Program-made: the position numbers and the translations under genes
In this document: piece after piece, positions 1 through 8,615 of the stretch
How positions within the stretch are numbered: the first letter of the stretch is position 1
How the letters are laid out: each line of letters starts with the position of its first letter
Notes under the pieces: generated by a model
What the model was told of the DNA's origin: nothing
The model's input: the letters and a program-made list of their open reading frames with translations, nothing else
The model's database searches: none
Assembly (NCBI GenBank): GCA_016866385.1
Contig: VGMU01000003.1
Span: forward strand, 33,588-97,587
DNA length: 64,000 nt
Reading direction: 5' to 3'
Source of the DNA: Bacteroidota bacterium
GTDB lineage: Bacteria; Bacteroidota; Bacteroidia; Cytophagales; Cyclobacteriaceae

Positions 1-126
1 TAGTGCTGACCTGTAATTTTTTTCATCTAAGGAGGTTTTAGCTTTGAGGTAATTTTGAGGAATTTCCTGAGCCCAAGAAGTGCCTAGAAGAAAGAAGAAG
101 AAAAGATAAAGGAGGTATTTTTGCAT
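1..126 (-). CDS. Secreted protein, N-terminal fragment cut by window edge
   Basis: An open frame runs from an ATG at 126 to the window edge, giving the first 42 residues of a larger protein. They form a clear Sec signal peptide: MQKYLL, a run of Leu and Phe, then a cleavage-type site at TSWAQ. The mature start (EIPQNYLKAKTSLDEKNYRSAL) resembles the first helix of a tetratricopeptide repeat, but the fragment is too short to assign a family. The start lies 87 nt downstream of the alanine dehydrogenase-like gene on the same strand, so the two may be co-transcribed. Confidence 0.6.
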   Translation of the reverse strand, partial: MQKYLLYLFFFFLLGTSWAQEIPQNYLKAKTSLDEKNYRSAL

Positions 127-213
127 TTGGAGGAGAAAATCAAAGCATGGTTTTCGCTATAAAATTAGGTCAATAATTTTAATAATCGATACGAAGAGCT
201 TGGGCTTCATAGG

Positions 214-1425
214 TCAATACCTCGCTGCAAGTAAGAGTTGGAGTTCCTTGTGGCTAAGTCCAAATTTTTTAGCCAAAAAGGCATTGGTCAAACTTCCTCT
301 GTAGGTGTAGACTCCCCGCAAAAACCACTTGTAGGTAAAAATCATTTCTTCCGCTCCACCTAAGTCATTCATTTGGAGGACAATGGGAGTGAAGATATTG
401 CTTAAGGAGTAAGAGGCCGTTCGAGCTACCCTAGATGCAATGTTGGGCACACAGTAATGAATGACGTCATGAACTCGGTATACTGGATGTTCGTGGCTAG
501 TCATTTTAGAGGTTTCAAAACATCCTCCTTGGTCAATAGACACGTCAATCAAAATACTTCCACGAATCATATTGGCCACCATCTCTTCGGTAACGACCAA
601 TTTATTAATCCCCTTTTCAGCTCTAAGGGCTCCTATCACTACATCAGCTTCTGCCAAAGCCTGAGAAAGGCTAAAGTTATCGATGGTGGAAGTGGAAATT
701 TGCTGTCCTAAAAGCTGCTTTATTCTCCGCAATTTGTAGATATGGTTGTCAAAAACCTTGATAGAAGCACCCAAGCCTAGGGCTGTTCTCGCGGCATATT
801 CGGCTACAGTTCCTGCGCCAATGATCACAACTTGGGTTGGAGGAACACCTGTAATACCTCCTAGTATCAATCCCTTTCCTTCATTGGCGCTAGACAAATA
901 CTCAGCAGCAATCAGCATGACCGTGCTACCTGCAATTTCTGACATGGCACGAACCACTGGCATGCCACCCACCTTGTCTTCCAGGTATTCGAAGGCTACA
1001 GCCGTAATTTTTTTATCGTTTAATGCTTGAATAAAGGCAGGGCTTTGTTTTTCAAGTTGCAATGCAGAAATTAAACAGGCACCTGCATTCATGTCAGCAA
1101 TTTCCTCGAAGTTGGGGGCATTGACCTTTAGCACCACATCTACTCCAAATACTTCTTTCCTAGAGTAGCTAATTTTTGCACCTGCATCTGCATATTCCTG
1201 ATCTGAAAATTTTGCTTGTTCCCCAGCTTTGGATTCTACAAGGACCTCAATTCCATTATTACTCAAAAGCCCTACAGCTTCTGGGGTCAAAACGACCCTT
1301 TTTTCTTGGTTTGAAATTTCACGAGGTAAACCAACTTGAAGTGTTTTTCCTCCCTTTTTAACTTGCGCAGGGGACTCTTTGGGAATCAAACCCACGGAAG
1401 CAATTTTTGACAATTCAGTTCCCAT
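214..1425 (-). CDS. Alanine dehydrogenase-like protein (family member with altered active site)
   Basis: A 403-residue protein of the alanine dehydrogenase / transhydrogenase-alpha family. The N-terminal part carries the family segment REISNQEKRVVLTPE (from about residue 35). The Rossmann glycine motif (IGAGTVAEYAAR) is near 200, and an Ald-type block IDQGGCFET lies further on. Known family members catalyse NAD-dependent deamination of alanine to pyruvate. Two things are odd: about 28 extra residues precede the usual start, and the catalytic His of characterised enzymes (context LHLA) aligns with Gln123 in SALQLEK, while the active-site Lys (Lys100) is kept. The true substrate is therefore uncertain. 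It overlaps tsaE by 11 nt, which implies co-transcription. Confidence 0.75.
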   Translation of the reverse strand: MGTELSKIASVGLIPKESPAQVKKGGKTLQVGLPREISNQEKRVVLTPEAVGLLSNNGIEVLVESKAGEQAKFSDQEYADAGAKISYSRKEVFGVDVVLKVNAPNFEEIADMNAGACLISALQLEKQSPAFIQALNDKKITAVAFEYLEDKVGGMPVVRAMSEIAGSTVMLIAAEYLSSANEGKGLILGGITGVPPTQVVIIGAGTVAEYAARTALGLGASIKVFDNHIYKLRRIKQLLGQQISTSTIDNFSLSQALAEADVVIGALRAEKGINKLVVTEEMVANMIRGSILIDVSIDQGGCFETSKMTSHEHPVYRVHDVIHYCVPNIASRVARTASYSLSNIFTPIVLQMNDLGGAEEMIFTYKWFLRGVYTYRGSLTNAFLAKKFGLSHKELQLLLAARY

Positions 1426-1849
1426 TTTGATAATGGTAAAAGGTGACTTTACGTTCTAGCTCAGAAAGGGTAGAGATTTCAATCATAAAAAATTTTTCTG
1501 GTAAAAATGCGGCAATTTTTTCAGGCCATTCTATCCAACAATAATTTCCACTATAAAAATACTCTTCTATTCCAATATCCAAAGCCTCTTCGGGAGTTTC
1601 TAGTCTATAAAAGTCAAAATGAAAAATTTCATTCTTGGTAGCGGTGCTGTAGGGGTGGACTATCCCAAAACTTGGACTGCTGACTGGATCTGTAACCTGT
1701 AGTACCTTGGCCAAGGCTTTAATGAGGGTAGTTTTTCCTGCTCCCAAGGGGCCGCGAAATACCCAAATCTTTTCGTTTCCAGCTTCATCAACCAAGCGCT
1801 GTGCCAGTTGGGCGATGGAGGCTAGTGAATACATTGCAGTGCTTGCCAT
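1415..1849 (-). CDS. tsaE: tRNA threonylcarbamoyladenosine biosynthesis ATPase TsaE
   Basis: A 144-residue P-loop protein of the TsaE (YjeE) family, at the normal family length. The Walker A motif GPLGAGKTTL is near residues 34-43. The segments SSPSFGIVHPY and FDFYRLETPEEALDIGIEEYF, and a C-terminal WPEK, are family hallmarks. TsaE works in the cytoplasm with TsaB and TsaD to place the threonylcarbamoyl group on A37 of tRNAs that read ANN codons. The start lies only 2 nt after the porX stop and the end overlaps the alanine dehydrogenase-like gene, so porX, tsaE and that gene look like one minus-strand operon. Confidence 0.93.
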   Translation of the reverse strand: MASTAMYSLASIAQLAQRLVDEAGNEKIWVFRGPLGAGKTTLIKALAKVLQVTDPVSSPSFGIVHPYSTATKNEIFHFDFYRLETPEEALDIGIEEYFYSGNYCWIEWPEKIAAFLPEKFFMIEISTLSELERKVTFYHYQNGN

Positions 1850-1851
1850 AA

Positions 1852-3411
1852 CTACGTTTTGGAACGCAAATGTACAATGGGAATGATCATTTCCTCCAGA
1901 GATATCCCTCCATGTTGGAAGGTATCTTTGTAATGGCTCACGTAATAGTTGTAATTATTGGGGTAGGCAAAGAAGTAATCCTCTACGGCAAATACAAAAC
2001 TAGAGGATACATTCAATTTTGGAAGAAGAGCATCTTCTGGCCTTTTAAGTTCAAATACTTTCCCAGATTCGAAATTCAGGTTTTTTCCCTGCTTGTAGCG
2101 AAGGTTGGTGGTGACCTGTTTATCTCCAAGGATTTTGTAAGGTCGATTGACTCTTTTGGTACCGTGATCTGTAGTCAAGATAACCTCAGCTCCGACCTGC
2201 TGGATTTTCTTCATGAGTTCAAAAAGTGAGGAATGTTCAAACCAACTCTTGGTTAAAGAGCGGTAGGCAGACTCATCGGGCGCCAATTCTCGAATCATTT
2301 TCATGTCTGTTCGGGCATGAGAAACCATATCTACGAAGTTGTAAACCAAGACATTAAACTCTTGCTGAAGTAAGGTATGAAATTGATCTAGAATGGCTTT
2401 GCCTTCCTGCATTTGTAGAATTTTGTGGTAGGAAAATTTTGAGCGTAGGAGGTTGCGATCCAAGTTTATTTTTATCCAATCCTCTTCGTTTTTGTTTTTT
2501 CCTTCTTCAGAATCTTCATCTTCCCATAATCTAGGATAACGCTTGGACATTTCCAGAGGCATCATACCCGAAAATAATGCATTGCGTGCATAGGAAGTAG
2601 TCGTAGGTAAAATGCTGTAATAGCTTGACTTCTCTTTAATCTGGAAATATGGAGTGAGTAAGGGCTCTATTTCTTCCCATTGGTCCAAGCGCAAGTTATC
2701 TATGACTATAAAAAATAAAGGAGATTTGGTTTTCAGCACGGGAAAAACCTTCTCTTTCATGACTTGATGAGAGAGTAAAGGGGTTTCTTGGGAGGGTTGG
2801 GACAACCAACCCAAATAATTGGCTTTTATAAACTTAGCAAAACTGGCATTGGCTTCAGTCTTTTGGGACTCCAGTACCTCTAGCATGCTTTTGTTTTCGG
2901 TACGGTCAATTTCCATTTCCCAAAAGGTAAGCCTTCTGTATACATCTGACCACTCTTGGGCCGAATTGGCTTCATCAAGAGCTTGGCTGAGTAGTCGGAA
3001 TTCTTGTTGGTAATTTTGAGCAGTTTTGGAGTCAATCAATTGCTTATTCTGCACTATTTTTTTTACCGAAAGCCATATTTGGTTCGGATTTAAGGGTTTG
3101 ATTAAGTAATCCGCAATTTTTCCTCCTATGGCTTCGTCCATCAGGTGTTCTTCCTCACTCTTGGTAATCATCACCACAGGAATCTGGGGTTTGATCTGCT
3201 TGATATGTTGAAGGGTCTCTAGACCAGTCATCCCCGGCATCATTTCGTCTAAAAAAACTACGTCAAAGTTTTTGCTTTCCACTTCTTCAATGGCGTCCAA
3301 ACCGGAATTCACGGTAGTGATTACACAACCCTTTTCAGTTAAGAAAAGAATATGTGGTTTGAGTAAGTCAATTTCGTCATCAGCCCACAGGACTTGGAAT
3401 TTTTGAGCCAT
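1852..3411 (-). CDS. porX: PorX-type response regulator with PglZ domain (T9SS regulator)
   Basis: A CheY-like receiver domain occupies residues 1-120: acidic pocket Asp11/Asp12, phosphoacceptor Asp55 in FLDEMMPG, Thr83 and Lys105. A helical linker leads to a C-terminal PglZ domain of the alkaline phosphatase superfamily. Putative metal and catalytic residues are visible in FIVIDNLRLDQW, LPTTTSYARNA, TTDHGT and the late HGG. This architecture is that of PorX, which in Porphyromonas and Flavobacterium acts with PorY to control type IX secretion. I chose the ATG at 3411 (MAQKFQVLW, preceded by GGAAGAAAG), because a longer frame from 3459 adds 16 residues unlike a receiver start. The gene is divergent from the HD phosphohydrolase gene. 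No PorY kinase is in the window. Confidence 0.88.
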   Translation of the reverse strand: MAQKFQVLWADDEIDLLKPHILFLTEKGCVITTVNSGLDAIEEVESKNFDVVFLDEMMPGMTGLETLQHIKQIKPQIPVVMITKSEEEHLMDEAIGGKIADYLIKPLNPNQIWLSVKKIVQNKQLIDSKTAQNYQQEFRLLSQALDEANSAQEWSDVYRRLTFWEMEIDRTENKSMLEVLESQKTEANASFAKFIKANYLGWLSQPSQETPLLSHQVMKEKVFPVLKTKSPLFFIVIDNLRLDQWEEIEPLLTPYFQIKEKSSYYSILPTTTSYARNALFSGMMPLEMSKRYPRLWEDEDSEEGKNKNEEDWIKINLDRNLLRSKFSYHKILQMQEGKAILDQFHTLLQQEFNVLVYNFVDMVSHARTDMKMIRELAPDESAYRSLTKSWFEHSSLFELMKKIQQVGAEVILTTDHGTKRVNRPYKILGDKQVTTNLRYKQGKNLNFESGKVFELKRPEDALLPKLNVSSSFVFAVEDYFFAYPNNYNYYVSHYKDTFQHGGISLEEMIIPIVHLRSKT

Positions 3412-3441
3412 CTTTCTTCCCTTTTCTTTTAAAATTATAAT

Positions 3442-3449
3442 TACTTTTG
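3442..3449 (+). promoter_or_regulatory. Bacteroidetes -7 box for the HD/lpx operon
   Basis: TACTTTTG matches the TAnnTTTG element recognised by the Bacteroidetes primary sigma factor. It lies 21 nt before the TTG start at 3471 in the short porX/HD divergent gap. No clear -33 TTTG is visible at the usual spacing. Confidence 0.45.
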
Positions 3450-3470
3450 CGTCAATCAAATCCGTGCTGA

Positions 3471-4703
3471 TTGAAAAGCCAAAAAATATTAAATGACCCT
3501 GTTTATGGGTTTATCACTATACCAAGTGAATTAATCTTCTCCATCATTGATCATCCTTATTTCCAACGATTACGGAGAATAAGGCAGTTGGGTTTGACCG
3601 ACTTCGTCTATCCTGGAGCACTTCATACCCGATTTCATCATGCCATAGGTGCCATGCACTTGATGCGGATTACCCTGGACAACTTAAGAAACAAGGGTAC
3701 GGTCATTTCGGAGGAGGAATATGAGGCGGCCTTGATTGCAATTCTTCTGCACGATATTGGGCATGGACCCTTTTCCCATGCCTTAGAATACAGCTTATTT
3801 CCTGGAGTTCCCCATGAAGCTTTGTCCCTTTTGACCATTGAATTACTCAACAAGGAATTTGAAGGTAGGCTAGGTCTAGCACTTCAGATTTTTAAAAATC
3901 AATACGAAAGAAAATTTTTAAATCAGCTTGTATCAAGTCAACTGGATATTGATCGCTTGGATTACTTGCAGCGGGATTGTTTTTTCACTGGAGTATCCGA
4001 AGGGACCATTGGAGCGGACCGCATCATCAAGATGATGGCAGTGAAAGAGGACCAACTGGTCATTGAGGAAAAAGGGATTTATTCCATTGAAAATTTTTTA
4101 AGTGCACGAAGATTAATGTACTGGCAGGTTTACTTGCACAAGACTACCGTTAGCGCCGAAAAAATGTTGATCAACCTCATGAAACGCGCCAAAGAATTGG
4201 CTCAAGGGGGAAGAAGATTTTTTGCTACGGAAGAGCTGAACTACTTTATGGAGCATGAAGTAAGTTTGGTCGAGTTGCAAACCAATCAACTCCTGCTAAA
4301 AAAATTCCTTCAACTGGATGATTTTGATATCTGGGGAGCCATCAAGCATTGGAAAAATGATGAAGATGTGGTGCTAAAAAATATTTCTCAGATGTTTTTG
4401 ACGCGAAACCTATTCAAAATTCGTTTAGTCAACGAGGCCTTTTCCTCTTCTGAAATTGAGGCGCTTCGGGGCAAGGCCTTGAAAAAACTTCAAATTCCAG
4501 AATCCTTGTTGGATTACTTTTTTTCCTATGGCACAATCAGCAATTACGGCTACTTAGAACAAGATAGCATTTCTATACTGACCAAATCAGGAGAAATGAT
4601 AGATGTAGCAGCAGCTGCAGATTTACCAAACATCAAAGTAATGAGTAAGATGGTGGAAAAACATTATGTGTGCGTAGCAAAAAGCGTAATTTTACCTCAC
4701 TAA
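3471..4703 (+). CDS. HD-domain phosphohydrolase (dNTPase/SAMHD1-like)
   Basis: A 410-residue HD-superfamily protein. The N-terminal segment NDPVYGFITIP, then TRFHHAIGAMHLM and LLHDIGHGPFSHALE, supply the metal-binding H...HD...D residues. LDIDRLDYLQRDCFFTG completes the family signature. Relatives hydrolyse deoxynucleoside triphosphates or are uncharacterised; the substrate here is unknown. The start is TTG (MKSQKILNDP), because no ATG precedes the conserved NDPVYGF block. The stop is 15 nt upstream of lpxD, so this gene probably heads the lipid A operon. That position recurs in related genomes as far as I know, but its functional meaning is unclear. Confidence 0.85.
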   Translation: MKSQKILNDPVYGFITIPSELIFSIIDHPYFQRLRRIRQLGLTDFVYPGALHTRFHHAIGAMHLMRITLDNLRNKGTVISEEEYEAALIAILLHDIGHGPFSHALEYSLFPGVPHEALSLLTIELLNKEFEGRLGLALQIFKNQYERKFLNQLVSSQLDIDRLDYLQRDCFFTGVSEGTIGADRIIKMMAVKEDQLVIEEKGIYSIENFLSARRLMYWQVYLHKTTVSAEKMLINLMKRAKELAQGGRRFFATEELNYFMEHEVSLVELQTNQLLLKKFLQLDDFDIWGAIKHWKNDEDVVLKNISQMFLTRNLFKIRLVNEAFSSSEIEALRGKALKKLQIPESLLDYFFSYGTISNYGYLEQDSISILTKSGEMIDVAAAADLPNIKVMSKMVEKHYVCVAKSVILPH

Positions 4704-4718
4704 ACCCCTGAGCTACCT

Positions 4719-5741
4719 ATGGAATTTTCCTTACATCAATTGGCAGAAATTTTGGGAGGATCTGTAGAAGGAGATGCGCAACAAAAGGTGACGCGACTGG
4801 ATAAAATCCAAGAAGGTAAACCTGGAGGAATTAGTTTTTTGTCAAACGAAAAATACGAACCCTACCTTTACGAAACTCAGGCCACTGCAGTCATTGTCTC
4901 TGAAGGTTTTACACCTAGCAAACCTTTATCCACTACACTCATTCGCGTAAAAGACGCCTATTTGGGGTTTACCTTGCTCTTGGAAGCCTATGCAAAGATA
5001 AACCAAGAGGCCTTGCTTGGGATAGAAGAACCTAGCTACATGCACGAGAGTAGTACCATGGGGGTGCAAGGGTACCGAGGGGCATTTTCCTATATTGGGA
5101 AGCACTGTAGGATTGGGAATAAGGTGAAAATCCACGGTCATGCCTACATAGGCGACCGAGTAGTTATCGGAGATGGGACAGTAATTCATCCTGGGGCTAG
5201 GATTTGTGCAGACACTCAAATCGGAAATCAATGTGAAATTCACTCAGGCGCTGTGCTAGGTGCCGATGGATTTGGTTTTGCTCCTCAAGCCGATGGTACC
5301 TACAAAAATATTCCACAAATTGGTAAAGTGGTCTTGGAAGATGAAGTAAGCATAGGGGCCAATACCACCATAGATCGGGCAACCTTTGGGGCCACAGTAA
5401 TCCGCAGAGGGGCTAAAATTGATAATCAAGTACAAATTGCCCATAACGTAATAGTCGGAGAGCATACCGTAATCGCTGCACAAACGGGTGTTTCAGGATC
5501 TACTGAAATCGGAAATCACTGCGTGATTGCAGGAAAAGTGGGGATTGTTGGACACATAAAAATCGCAGACCATACCACCATAGGAGCAAATACTGGCATC
5601 AGCAAAACCATCAAAACTTCAGGGCAAACGCTCTTTGGTTTTTTAGCAATGGATGTAAAAGAATTTCTAAAATCCTATTCAGTGTTTAAAAACTTGGATT
5701 TACTTCAGAAACGCGTCCAAGAACTTGAAAAAAAGGGGTAA
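4719..5741 (+). CDS. lpxD: UDP-3-O-(3-hydroxyacyl)glucosamine N-acyltransferase LpxD
   Basis: A 340-residue acyltransferase. An N-terminal uridine-binding domain (about 1-100) is followed by a left-handed beta helix of hexapeptide repeats (about 105-310) and a short coiled C-terminus (LDLLQKRVQELEKK). The motif GADGFGFA and the catalytic-region segment QIAHNVIVGEHTVIAAQTG are characteristic of LpxD. It adds the N-linked 3-hydroxyacyl chain, the third step of lipid A synthesis, at the inner face of the cytoplasmic membrane. It sits 36 nt before lpxC/fabZ in the order HD, lpxD, lpxC/fabZ, lpxA. Confidence 0.96.
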   Translation: MEFSLHQLAEILGGSVEGDAQQKVTRLDKIQEGKPGGISFLSNEKYEPYLYETQATAVIVSEGFTPSKPLSTTLIRVKDAYLGFTLLLEAYAKINQEALLGIEEPSYMHESSTMGVQGYRGAFSYIGKHCRIGNKVKIHGHAYIGDRVVIGDGTVIHPGARICADTQIGNQCEIHSGAVLGADGFGFAPQADGTYKNIPQIGKVVLEDEVSIGANTTIDRATFGATVIRRGAKIDNQVQIAHNVIVGEHTVIAAQTGVSGSTEIGNHCVIAGKVGIVGHIKIADHTTIGANTGISKTIKTSGQTLFGFLAMDVKEFLKSYSVFKNLDLLQKRVQELEKKG

Positions 5742-5777
5742 TTTTGCCTATTAATTTTTCTTAGGATATCCAAGAAC

Positions 5778-7172
5778 ATGAAAGTTAAACAACATACCAT
5801 CCAAAAGCAGGTTGAAATGTCCGGTGTAGGCCTTCACACGGGGGTAGTTTCCAACATGTGTTTTCTTCCCGCTCCTCCCAACCATGGAATCAAGTTTCAG
5901 CGTGTAGATTTGGAAGGTAGACCTACCGTAAATGCAGATTGCGATCTGGTGGTAGATGTATCTAGAGGAACTACCTTAGAGCAAAATGGAGCAAGGGTAT
6001 ATACCGTAGAACATGTTCTTGCGGCCTTAGTCAGCATGGAAATTGATAACATCTTGATTCAATTGGATGGCCCCGAACCTCCCATCATGGACGGTTCTTC
6101 CATACAATTTATCGAGGTGCTGGAACATGCTGGCCTAGAAGAACAAAATGCCTTGAGAAGGTTTTTTGAGGTTCAGGAGAGTATACAATACAAAGACCCT
6201 TCCCGAGAAGTAGAAATGGTGGCCTTGCCTACCAACAATTATCGAGTCACTGTGATGGTGGATTACAACTCCCCCGTTTTGGGAAGTCAACATGCGTCCA
6301 TCACAGATATCAGTCAGTTTAGATCAGAAATTGCTTCTTGTAGGACCTTTTGTTTTTTGCATGAATTGGAGATGCTTTACAAATCCAATTTGATTAAGGG
6401 GGGAGATTTAAACAATGCCATTGTGGTGGTAGATCGAGTGGTAGAAAAAGAAGAGTTGGCCCACTTGGCAAAAATGTTTAATAAAAAATCTGTTGAGGTA
6501 AAAAAAGAGGGGATTCTCAACAATGTGGATTTGCGATACAAAAATGAACCTGCGCGTCATAAGTTGCTTGATGTAGTGGGGGATTTGGCCTTAGTAGGCA
6601 GACCATTGAAAGCTCAAATTATGGCTGCACGACCTGGCCATGCCGCCAATGTGGCTTTCGCTAAAAAGCTGAAAAGAGCCATGGAGCGAGAAGGGTCTTC
6701 CCAAATTCCCTACTACGATCCGAAATTGCCACCGGTGATGGATATCAACCAGATCAGTAATATCCTTCCCCACCGCTATCCATTCCAATTGCTTGATAAG
6801 ATCATTTACCTTGACGACACCGTAGTCGTAGGGGTAAAAAATGTGACCATGAATGAGCCATATTTTATGGGTCATTTTCCTGGAAATCCCGTCATGCCTG
6901 GTGTCATGCAGGTGGAAGCCATGGCGCAGACCGGGGGAATTTTGGTTCTTAGCACCGTAGAAGATCCAGAAAACTATTGGACCTATTTTTTAGGTATTGA
7001 ATTGTGTAAGTTTAGAAAAATGGTTTTGCCTGGTGATACCATCGTATTCAAATGTGAATTACTAGCACCCATACGAAGGGGTATAGCCAAAATGAAAGGG
7101 GAGGCCTATGTGGGAAATAATTTGGTATGTGAGGCCATCATGACAGCAAGTATTACTAGAAAAGATATATGA
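5778..7172 (+). CDS. lpxC/fabZ: Bifunctional LpxC deacetylase / FabZ dehydratase
   Basis: A 464-residue fusion. Residues 1-305 are LpxC, the zinc-dependent UDP-3-O-acyl-N-acetylglucosamine deacetylase. Zinc ligands are in VEHVLAAL and in the RHKLLDVVGDLAL block. Residues about 320-464 are FabZ, the 3-hydroxyacyl-ACP dehydratase: LPHRYPFQLLDKI, then GHFPGNPVMPGVMQVEAMAQ with the catalytic His and Glu. This fusion is typical of Bacteroidetes and couples the committed lipid A step to fatty acid elongation. The last 4 nt overlap the lpxA start (ATGA), pointing to translational coupling. A TAATTTTG box overlaps the lpxD stop and could give an internal promoter, but this is weak. Confidence 0.96.
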   Translation: MKVKQHTIQKQVEMSGVGLHTGVVSNMCFLPAPPNHGIKFQRVDLEGRPTVNADCDLVVDVSRGTTLEQNGARVYTVEHVLAALVSMEIDNILIQLDGPEPPIMDGSSIQFIEVLEHAGLEEQNALRRFFEVQESIQYKDPSREVEMVALPTNNYRVTVMVDYNSPVLGSQHASITDISQFRSEIASCRTFCFLHELEMLYKSNLIKGGDLNNAIVVVDRVVEKEELAHLAKMFNKKSVEVKKEGILNNVDLRYKNEPARHKLLDVVGDLALVGRPLKAQIMAARPGHAANVAFAKKLKRAMEREGSSQIPYYDPKLPPVMDINQISNILPHRYPFQLLDKIIYLDDTVVVGVKNVTMNEPYFMGHFPGNPVMPGVMQVEAMAQTGGILVLSTVEDPENYWTYFLGIELCKFRKMVLPGDTIVFKCELLAPIRRGIAKMKGEAYVGNNLVCEAIMTASITRKDI

Positions 7173-7948
7173 TAAGTCCCCTGTCATCCATACACCCTGA
7201 CGCTATTCTAGGCCAAGGGGTTCATGTTGATCCCTTTACCATGATTCATGAGGATGTGGTCATTGGTGACAATACCTGGATTGGATCCAATGTCACCATA
7301 TATCCAGGGGCAAGAATTGGGAAAAATTGCAAAATTTTCCCAGGCGCCGTACTGGCTGGAATCCCTCAAGACCTTAAATTTCAAGGAGAAGAATCTACCG
7401 TAGTGGTAGGAGACAATTCCACTATCCGAGAGTGCGTGACCATTTCGAGAGGTACGGTCGACAAGCAAACTACCGTGGTAGGATCTCATTGCCTGCTTAT
7501 GGCATATGTCCATGTGGCTCACGATTGTGTGATAGGAAGCCATGTGATCGTAGCCAATTCGGTACAAATTGCCGGACATGTGGTCATCGAAGACTGGGCT
7601 ATTGTAGGAGGATCTAGTGCCATCCATCAATTTGTAAAAATTGGAATGCATGCGATGATTTCTGGAGGTTCCCTCGTTCGTAAAGACGTTCCTCCGTTCA
7701 CTAAGGCTGCTAGAGAGCCTTTGACCTATGCTGGGGTCAATTCTCTAGGATTGAGAAGAAGAGGGTTCTCTAGCGAAACCATTGCACACATTCAAGAGGT
7801 GTACAGGTATTTGTTTTTGAATAGCTTAAACAATAGCCGAGCCTTAGAAGAAATTGAAATCAACCTCCCTGCCACCAAGGAGCGAGACGAAATACTACAT
7901 TTTATTCGATCCTCTGAAAGAGGTGTCATGAAAGGTTACATCAACTAG
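7169..7948 (+). CDS. lpxA: UDP-N-acetylglucosamine O-acyltransferase LpxA
   Basis: A 259-residue hexapeptide-repeat acyltransferase at normal family length. The N-terminus starts directly in the beta helix (SSIHPDAILGQGVHVDPF). The catalytic segment LMAYVHVAHDCVIG contains the conserved His. The C-terminal helical domain has the typical GLRRRGFS motif. It transfers a 3-hydroxyacyl chain to UDP-GlcNAc, the first lipid A step, in the cytoplasm. It overlaps lpxC/fabZ by 4 nt and is followed after a single base by an ABC ATPase gene. Confidence 0.97.
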   Translation: MISPLSSIHPDAILGQGVHVDPFTMIHEDVVIGDNTWIGSNVTIYPGARIGKNCKIFPGAVLAGIPQDLKFQGEESTVVVGDNSTIRECVTISRGTVDKQTTVVGSHCLLMAYVHVAHDCVIGSHVIVANSVQIAGHVVIEDWAIVGGSSAIHQFVKIGMHAMISGGSLVRKDVPPFTKAAREPLTYAGVNSLGLRRRGFSSETIAHIQEVYRYLFLNSLNNSRALEEIEINLPATKERDEILHFIRSSERGVMKGYIN

Positions 7949-7949
7949 C

Positions 7950-8567
7950 ATGCTGAGCGTAGAGGTACTACATGCTTCCAAGCGCTTTCATAACGAGTGG
8001 ATTTTTAAAAATCTATATCTGCAGCTATTAGAAGGTGATTCCTTGGCGATCACGGGTGCAAATGGTTCAGGAAAATCAACCCTACTCAAATGCATTTCGG
8101 GATCCCTTCCCCTTACCCAAGGAAATATTAACTATAGAAAAAATACGGAGACCATTGCTCCAGAGGATTGGTTTCGACACATTTCCTTTGCAAGCCCCTA
8201 CTTGGAGCTCCCTGAAGAATTTACCCTTGAGGAATGTGTTTCTTTCCATTTCAAGTTTAAAAAACCAGCCTTAGAACTAGGGGACTTGGGTGAAATTCTA
8301 GGTTTGGCCGCCCACAAAACAAAGCGTCTCTCCCAATTTTCCTCTGGCATGAAACAAAGGATCAAGCTAGGATTGGCTCTATTATCTGACGTTCCTCTAG
8401 TACTCTTGGACGAACCTACCTCCAATTTGGATGCTCAAGGGATAGCTTGGTACCAGCATATGGTACAAACCTATTCTTCACAACGCATCCTTATCGTATG
8501 CTCCAACGAAGCAAGGGAGGTGGAGTTTTGCAAACAAAAAATTACATTAGAGAACTTCAAAAAGTGA
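7950..8567 (+). CDS. ABC transporter ATP-binding protein, lone
   Basis: A compact 205-residue ABC ATPase. Walker A is GANGSGKST (about residues 38-46). The signature region is SQFSSGMKQRIKLGLALL and Walker B is VPLVLLDEPTSNLD. The short length resembles CcmA-type or single-domain ATPases. No permease gene lies on either side, so the partner must be elsewhere. The start is 1 nt after the lpxA stop, giving tight co-transcription with the lipid A genes. A role in envelope biogenesis is possible from position alone; the substrate cannot be read from the sequence. Confidence 0.85.
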   Translation: MLSVEVLHASKRFHNEWIFKNLYLQLLEGDSLAITGANGSGKSTLLKCISGSLPLTQGNINYRKNTETIAPEDWFRHISFASPYLELPEEFTLEECVSFHFKFKKPALELGDLGEILGLAAHKTKRLSQFSSGMKQRIKLGLALLSDVPLVLLDEPTSNLDAQGIAWYQHMVQTYSSQRILIVCSNEAREVEFCKQKITLENFKK

Positions 8568-8615
8568 TTTTTTTTCAATTCATGTGCATTCCTTACCTTT
8601 AGTAAAAATTAATCC

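Noticed and set aside
1415..1425. Short overlap of the alanine dehydrogenase-like and tsaE frames as a sign of frameshift
   Set aside because: Both genes have normal family ends and starts; an 11-nt overlap is common within operons.
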